Positions 60,335-64,000 of a stretch of DNA of 64,000 nucleotides are shown here, in pieces. The stretch comes from Caldilineales bacterium. GTDB lineage: Bacteria > Chloroflexota > Anaerolineae > Caldilineales > Caldilineaceae. The stretch spans positions 16,879 to 80,878 of the forward strand of contig JAAXGZ010000040.1 in the NCBI GenBank assembly GCA_012271135.1, in the 5' to 3' direction. Position numbers and translations under genes: made by a program. The notes under the pieces are model-generated. The model saw nothing but the letters and a program-made list of their open reading frames with translations, made no database searches and was not told the DNA's origin. Within the stretch, counting starts at the first letter, position 1. The number at the start of each line of letters is the position of its first letter.

Positions 60335-61315
60335 TCATTTGACCACGGCTTGCGTCATGCGATCCAGCATGATCGCCAAAAAGACAATGGCCAGTCCGGC
60401 GAGCATGCCATTGCCCGGTTCGTTTTTCTGGAGGGCTCTCAGCACCGTGTCGCCCAGTCCGCCCGCAGCCACCATGCTGGCGATGGTGACCATGGCCAGC
60501 GCCATCATCGTGGTTTGGTTGACTCCGGCCATGATGGTCGGGAGCGCCATGGGAATCTGGACCTTGGTTAAGGTCTGCAAGGGCGACGATCCGAAGGCCC
60601 GCGTGGCCTCGATGGCTGCGGGCGACACCTGCTGTATGCCGAGGCTGGTCAGACGGATCACCGGCGGTACGGAGTAGATGATGGTCGCGAAGATTCCCGC
60701 TGGCTTGCCAAGGCCGAAGAACAGGATGCCCGGAAGCAGGTACACGAAGCTGGGCATCGTCTGCATGGCGTCGAGCACGGGCCGCAGGATGTTGTCCACC
60801 CAGGCATTCTGGGCACTGATCACCCCGGTCGGGAATCCAATCAGGACCGATATGGCCACCGCCACGACCATGAGGGCGATCGTATCGATCATCTGGTTCC
60901 ACAGGCCCATGAAGCCGATGAACAGAAGCGAACCAAGAGTGAAGGTTAGGAGCGGCCATTGGCCGACACCGTAGGCGAACAGGGCCAACAACAACACCAA
61001 GGCCGGCCACGGTACCCACAGCAGGGACCTGGAAATGAAGACCAGGACACGCGTTACGAAGTCGCTAAGGCTGTCGAATAGCCAGCTGCCCTTGACGGTA
61101 AGCCAATCCACGAAATCGTCGATGGCCCCGGCCGTAACCTGCCGCACCGACTTGTCCAGGGTGAGGACCACGTCCCCGCCGCCGGACGACTCGACCCGCG
61201 AAACAGTGGTCGGATACTCCATGGCCGGTCCCCACAGGACCAGAGAAACCGCCAGCACCGCAATGACTGCGGCTGCCTTGGCAGCGAGACTGACGGTTGG
61301 GAACATGGAATTCAT
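60335..61315 (-). CDS. proW: glycine-betaine-type ABC transporter permease
   Basis: This is a 326-residue inner-membrane permease with about 7 helices, one N-terminal helix being followed by a large extracytoplasmic segment. The ProW/OpuAB motif EATRAFGSSPLQTLTKVQIPMALP, containing the EAA loop, is visible. It works with the ATPase and binding protein on both sides. The start is ATG 61315 (MNSMFPTVSLAAK). Confidence 0.9.
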   Translation of the reverse strand: MNSMFPTVSLAAKAAAVIAVLAVSLVLWGPAMEYPTTVSRVESSGGGDVVLTLDKSVRQVTAGAIDDFVDWLTVKGSWLFDSLSDFVTRVLVFISRSLLWVPWPALVLLLALFAYGVGQWPLLTFTLGSLLFIGFMGLWNQMIDTIALMVVAVAISVLIGFPTGVISAQNAWVDNILRPVLDAMQTMPSFVYLLPGILFFGLGKPAGIFATIIYSVPPVIRLTSLGIQQVSPAAIEATRAFGSSPLQTLTKVQIPMALPTIMAGVNQTTMMALAMVTIASMVAAGGLGDTVLRALQKNEPGNGMLAGLAIVFLAIMLDRMTQAVVK

Positions 61316-61453
61316 GCAAGTTGCCTGGAAGTGTGGACGCCCGGCGCAGCGCGTGTCGGACGGGGGACAAAAATGGGACTAGGCCGCTTTGGGCGCGGGG
61401 TACAGCCCATCCTTGGGTGAGCAACCAACGGCAGTGGAACCTTGGTGCCGTCT

Positions 61454-62701
61454 TCATGCCGCCGCGTGGTTGTGCTTCTCCCGCTTGTCGGGTGCGTGCT
61501 GTGCCAGGACTTTGGCCAGGTTGGCACGGTGGATTTCACCCACCAGCACTCCTCCGGTATTCGTGACCGGAACCGGATGTTCGCTGGCCATGGCCAGCGG
61601 AATCAGGGCATCAAGCAACGTATCGGGTGTAATCGGGGGACAGCGCACGATCATGTCGTTGCCGTCCCGCAGCGCCTTACGGCCCTCAGCGTGCATGCGT
61701 TCCAGGCGACCGCCGTCCAACAGACCCTGAAGGTTGTTGTCGGATCCGGTGACCCAGACAAACCCAAGCGGGTCGTATCCCAGGTGATCCAGAACGGATA
61801 TAGTGGTTTCGTTGCGGTCGAAAGCCCGGGACGGCTTTTTCATCACATGGCTCGCGGTCAGAACACCTGTCATGTTCACGCCGCGCGTGAACTCCGTCAC
61901 GTGGCTGTTGCTGGGGTTCAGCACAATGTTCGTGCCACTGCCGATCTGGACCACGCGTCCGTGGTGCAGAATGGCAATGCGGTCCCCCAGGCGCAGCGCT
62001 TCGTCCAGATCGTGGGTGATGAAAATGATGGTTTTGCGGAGTTCATCCTGTAGTCGGATGAGTTCGTCCTGCATTTGCCTGCGAATCAACGGATCAAGCC
62101 CGCTGAAGGGTTCGTCCATCAGCAGAATATTGGTGTCCGCGACCAGTGCGCGAGCCAATCCCACCCTCTGTTGCATGCCGCCCGACAGCTGGCGCGGGTA
62201 GGCCGACTCCCAGCCGGCCAAGCCTACAAGTTCCAGCATGGGCGCGGTTTTGGCATGGCGTTCGGCACGGGGAACACCGCGCATCTCCAATCCCCAGGCC
62301 GCATTGTCCAAGACGTTGCGATGGGGTAGCAGGCCGTAGTGCTGAAACACCATGGCTGCCTTGGTGCGGCGGAACTGCAGCAACTCCGCAGGGTCCATGG
62401 CGGTGACATCGTCGCCGTCAATGACGATGCGCCCGGACGTAGGTTCGATGAGGCGGATGAGTGTGCGTATCAGGGTTGACTTGCCGCTCCCCGACAGGCC
62501 CATGATGACGAACGTCTCGCCGCGGGCGGCCTCGAACGAAACGTCCTGCAAGCCAATCACCAATTGCAGTTCATTCTGGAAGTAGCGCTTGGCCTGCCCT
62601 CGGTGAGCCGAATCCAAGGCCCGTTCGGGTTGGTTCCCGAACACCTTCCACAACGAGTCGACGCTGAGGATGGGCTCGGTGGGAGCCTTGGTGGACTTCA
62701 C
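61454..62701 (-). CDS. proV: glycine-betaine-type ABC transporter ATP-binding protein
   Basis: This is a 415-residue ProV/OpuAA. The ATPase has GLSGSGKST, LSGGMQQRVGLARAL and ILLMDEPFSGLD. The C-terminal about 120 residues resemble the tandem CBS domains that sense ionic strength in OpuA-type transporters. It is the first gene of the transport unit. An AT-rich CATGATATATGAA lies about 140 bases upstream and may mark the promoter. Confidence 0.92.
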   Translation of the reverse strand: MKSTKAPTEPILSVDSLWKVFGNQPERALDSAHRGQAKRYFQNELQLVIGLQDVSFEAARGETFVIMGLSGSGKSTLIRTLIRLIEPTSGRIVIDGDDVTAMDPAELLQFRRTKAAMVFQHYGLLPHRNVLDNAAWGLEMRGVPRAERHAKTAPMLELVGLAGWESAYPRQLSGGMQQRVGLARALVADTNILLMDEPFSGLDPLIRRQMQDELIRLQDELRKTIIFITHDLDEALRLGDRIAILHHGRVVQIGSGTNIVLNPSNSHVTEFTRGVNMTGVLTASHVMKKPSRAFDRNETTISVLDHLGYDPLGFVWVTGSDNNLQGLLDGGRLERMHAEGRKALRDGNDMIVRCPPITPDTLLDALIPLAMASEHPVPVTNTGGVLVGEIHRANLAKVLAQHAPDKREKHNHAAA

Positions 62702-62899
62702 CGGGGGTTCGATGAGATTCCGCTCCTACGCGGCTTGAGGGCAGCACCACTTGGTGCCGACTGTCCCTCACCATGTTGGGGACGGCATGGACGGCCGCAA
62801 TTCATGGTCGGGGGCGGATTCAGACAGTTAGGGCATCGCTTACATGATATATGAACCGCCGGATGGCGACTCCCAACTTGCCGGTCAATGCGGCACCGG
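62702..62899. other. gap between proV and the Gfo/Idh gene
   Basis: This holds the upstream region of proV. An AT-rich near-palindrome CATGATATATGAA is at about 62843. No full promoter is assigned. Confidence 0.4.
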
Positions 62900-63937
62900 T
62901 CAAGTCAGGCGGGACCGCATCTCCGCCAGCAAGTCGGGCATCAGCGGACCTTCCAAACTCTCCGGCCGACCCGACAACCCGCTCGTGTACATCGCGAGCA
63001 TGAGCCGGAAGTCCCGCAGTGCGGAATCAAGGTTCAAGGCATGCACGGCGGTGTCGTCCTCCAGCCAGTCGAACATCGCTTCGCACATGTTGGCCTGGCC
63101 CACGATGTCCTCTTCGTGGTAATCATGCGTGCCGTGCCGATGCCGGTCGCCCTGCCGCGTCTCCCACCGGGTCATGGTCCATCGCACCAATCCGGTTTCC
63201 CCGGTCACCGCGATCTGCTTGTGGTGGCTGATGCGGGTGTCCTCCGGGTTGTCCGTCGGGGCATTGGTGCCGCACCTGAACCGTGCCGTGGAGCCGTCCG
63301 CGAACCGGATTTCCGCCTCGCACTCGTCCGGTGCCAAGTGCATCCGGGGATTGGGTTCCAGGCCTGCGGCACCCCGCAACAGGGATGTGGACACCGAAAC
63401 GGGAGGCGAGGTCTGGAATGCTTGGACAGCCTGCAGCACGTGGGTGCCCTGATAGGCCATATTCATGCGCGCACTGGCGTCGAGGCGACGGATGGACCCG
63501 ATTCCGCGCTGCCGCACCAGTGCCTGCAGAGCCAGGCGGCGCGGCTGGTAGTGGAGTTGATGGTTGATGGCGACTTTCAGACTGCTCTGCTCGGCGAACC
63601 TCTTCAGTGCCTGCCAGTCCTCGCCCTGCAGGGCCAGCGGCTTCTCGACAATTACGGACCTGACCCCGTTGAGGTCGGCGGCTTCAAGCACCTCCAGACG
63701 CACGTCGGGAGGGGTGTTGACGAGGACCAGGTCGAGATTCTGCTCGCGGAACATCTCGGTGTAGTCGGTGTAGGCGTGCGGCACGTCCCACCGGTCGGCG
63801 AACCGCCGCAGGTTCTCGGCCGTGCGGGTTGAGACCGCCGCCAGTTTCCCGCGCGGCATGTGGGCAAAGGCTTCCGCATGCCCGCGGGCGCGCCCGCCGC
63901 TGACCCCCACGATGGCGCATCGGTATCGGTCGCTCAT
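62900..63937 (-). CDS. Gfo/Idh/MocA-family oxidoreductase
   Basis: This is a 345-residue NAD(P)-dependent oxidoreductase. The N-terminal Rossmann domain begins CAIVGVSGGRARGHAEAF, and EKPLALQGED gives the conserved EKP Lys. The C-terminal domain has HYQPRRLALQ. The substrate is probably a sugar, inositol or similar polyol. The ATG start overlaps the stop of an upstream partial gene (ATGA), so they are co-translated. Confidence 0.87.
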   Translation of the reverse strand: MSDRYRCAIVGVSGGRARGHAEAFAHMPRGKLAAVSTRTAENLRRFADRWDVPHAYTDYTEMFREQNLDLVLVNTPPDVRLEVLEAADLNGVRSVIVEKPLALQGEDWQALKRFAEQSSLKVAINHQLHYQPRRLALQALVRQRGIGSIRRLDASARMNMAYQGTHVLQAVQAFQTSPPVSVSTSLLRGAAGLEPNPRMHLAPDECEAEIRFADGSTARFRCGTNAPTDNPEDTRISHHKQIAVTGETGLVRWTMTRWETRQGDRHRHGTHDYHEEDIVGQANMCEAMFDWLEDDTAVHALNLDSALRDFRLMLAMYTSGLSGRPESLEGPLMPDLLAEMRSRLT

Positions 63938-64000
63938 GCATCCTCCCAGGGCTTGAGCAGGACTTTCCCGCAGTTGCCGGTCATTTGCAGTTCCCAGGCA
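63934..64000 (-). CDS. 3' end of a gene, possibly a zinc-type alcohol dehydrogenase (partial)
   Basis: The last 21 codons read AWELQMTGNCGKVLLKPWED, ending at TGA 63934, which overlaps the Gfo/Idh start. A GKVxLKP end is usual for medium-chain dehydrogenases/reductases. The rest lies outside the window, so the family is only a suggestion. Confidence 0.4.
   Translation of the reverse strand, partial: AWELQMTGNCGKVLLKPWEDA

Overview
The window is a GC-rich, gene-dense bacterial chromosome segment. It has housekeeping genes (aro/trp, coaE, dnaJ, prmA, trxB, murJ, infA, rpsU, rsmG), one tRNA, several lipoprotein and secreted-protein genes, and a T-box-controlled tryptophan operon. Together with a PucR-type regulator, a MoxR/DUF58/DUF4129 cluster, GH4, sulfatase, PhyH and Gfo/Idh genes, this fits Chloroflexota best, perhaps a marine or host-associated lineage. 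That assignment is inference from gene content; no 16S gene is present.

Layout. 0.4-5 kb (+): a MoaD/ThiS-like sulfur carrier, a rhodanese-E1 fusion and a cysteine synthase-like enzyme (a thiocarboxylate cysteine pathway), then an SDR and an M24 peptidase. 5.1-7.1 kb: a pucR-type regulator (-) with a promoter/operator palindrome, and an AT-rich gap with a 33-codon ORF. 7.2-9.1 kb: a decayed IS607-type element. 9.2-11.2 kb: a membrane protein and an MFS transporter. 11.7-24.8 kb (-): one long, tightly packed unit of about 13 kb, trpE-trpS-trpG-phosphotransferase-trpD-trpC-trpF-aroC-aroKB-aroQ-solute-binding lipoprotein-M23 peptidase, read from a TTGACA promoter through a Trp-specific T-box leader. 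24.9-30.8 kb (-): cell-surface genes, including two paralogous secreted proteins with 18 conserved cysteines and a LysM/PA14 protein. 31-35.4 kb (+): ABC-F ATPase, coaE, and an intact PD-(D/E)XK-like gene with two decayed relatives. 35.5 kb: a 142-bp MITE with 24-bp perfect inverted ends and an 8-bp target duplication. 35.7-43.5 kb (+): dnaJ-prmA, trxB, murJ, small membrane proteins and a GH4 glycosidase, then tRNA-Arg(CCT) on the minus strand. 43.7-47.6 kb (+): MoxR-DUF58-DUF4129. 48.2-51.4 kb (-): anmK, sulfatase and a small cysteine-rich protein coupled to the sulfatase. 52.1-58 kb: S1-domain protein, Nudix, infA and rpsU (-), divergent rsmG, an alkyl-DHAP synthase homologue (-) and a DsbA-like lipoprotein. 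58-64 kb (-): PhyH dioxygenase, a glycine-betaine-type ABC transporter (proX, proW, proV order on the map), a Gfo/Idh oxidoreductase and the tail of one more gene.

How it works together. The trp/aro unit covers the end of the shikimate pathway and all tryptophan steps except trpAB. It is probably switched on when uncharged tRNA-Trp builds up, and this would also raise TrpRS. The sulfur-carrier genes suggest cysteine synthesis with protein-bound thiocarboxylate as the sulfur donor. Salvage and scavenging genes (betaine uptake, GH4, AnmK, sulfatase, PhyH) suggest a heterotroph using dissolved organic matter or host-derived compounds. Mobile-element debris (IS607, a TnpB zinc-finger tail, an IS701-like fragment, the MITE and nuclease-like remnants) lies in the gaps between conserved blocks. 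No CRISPR array, rRNA or prophage was seen.
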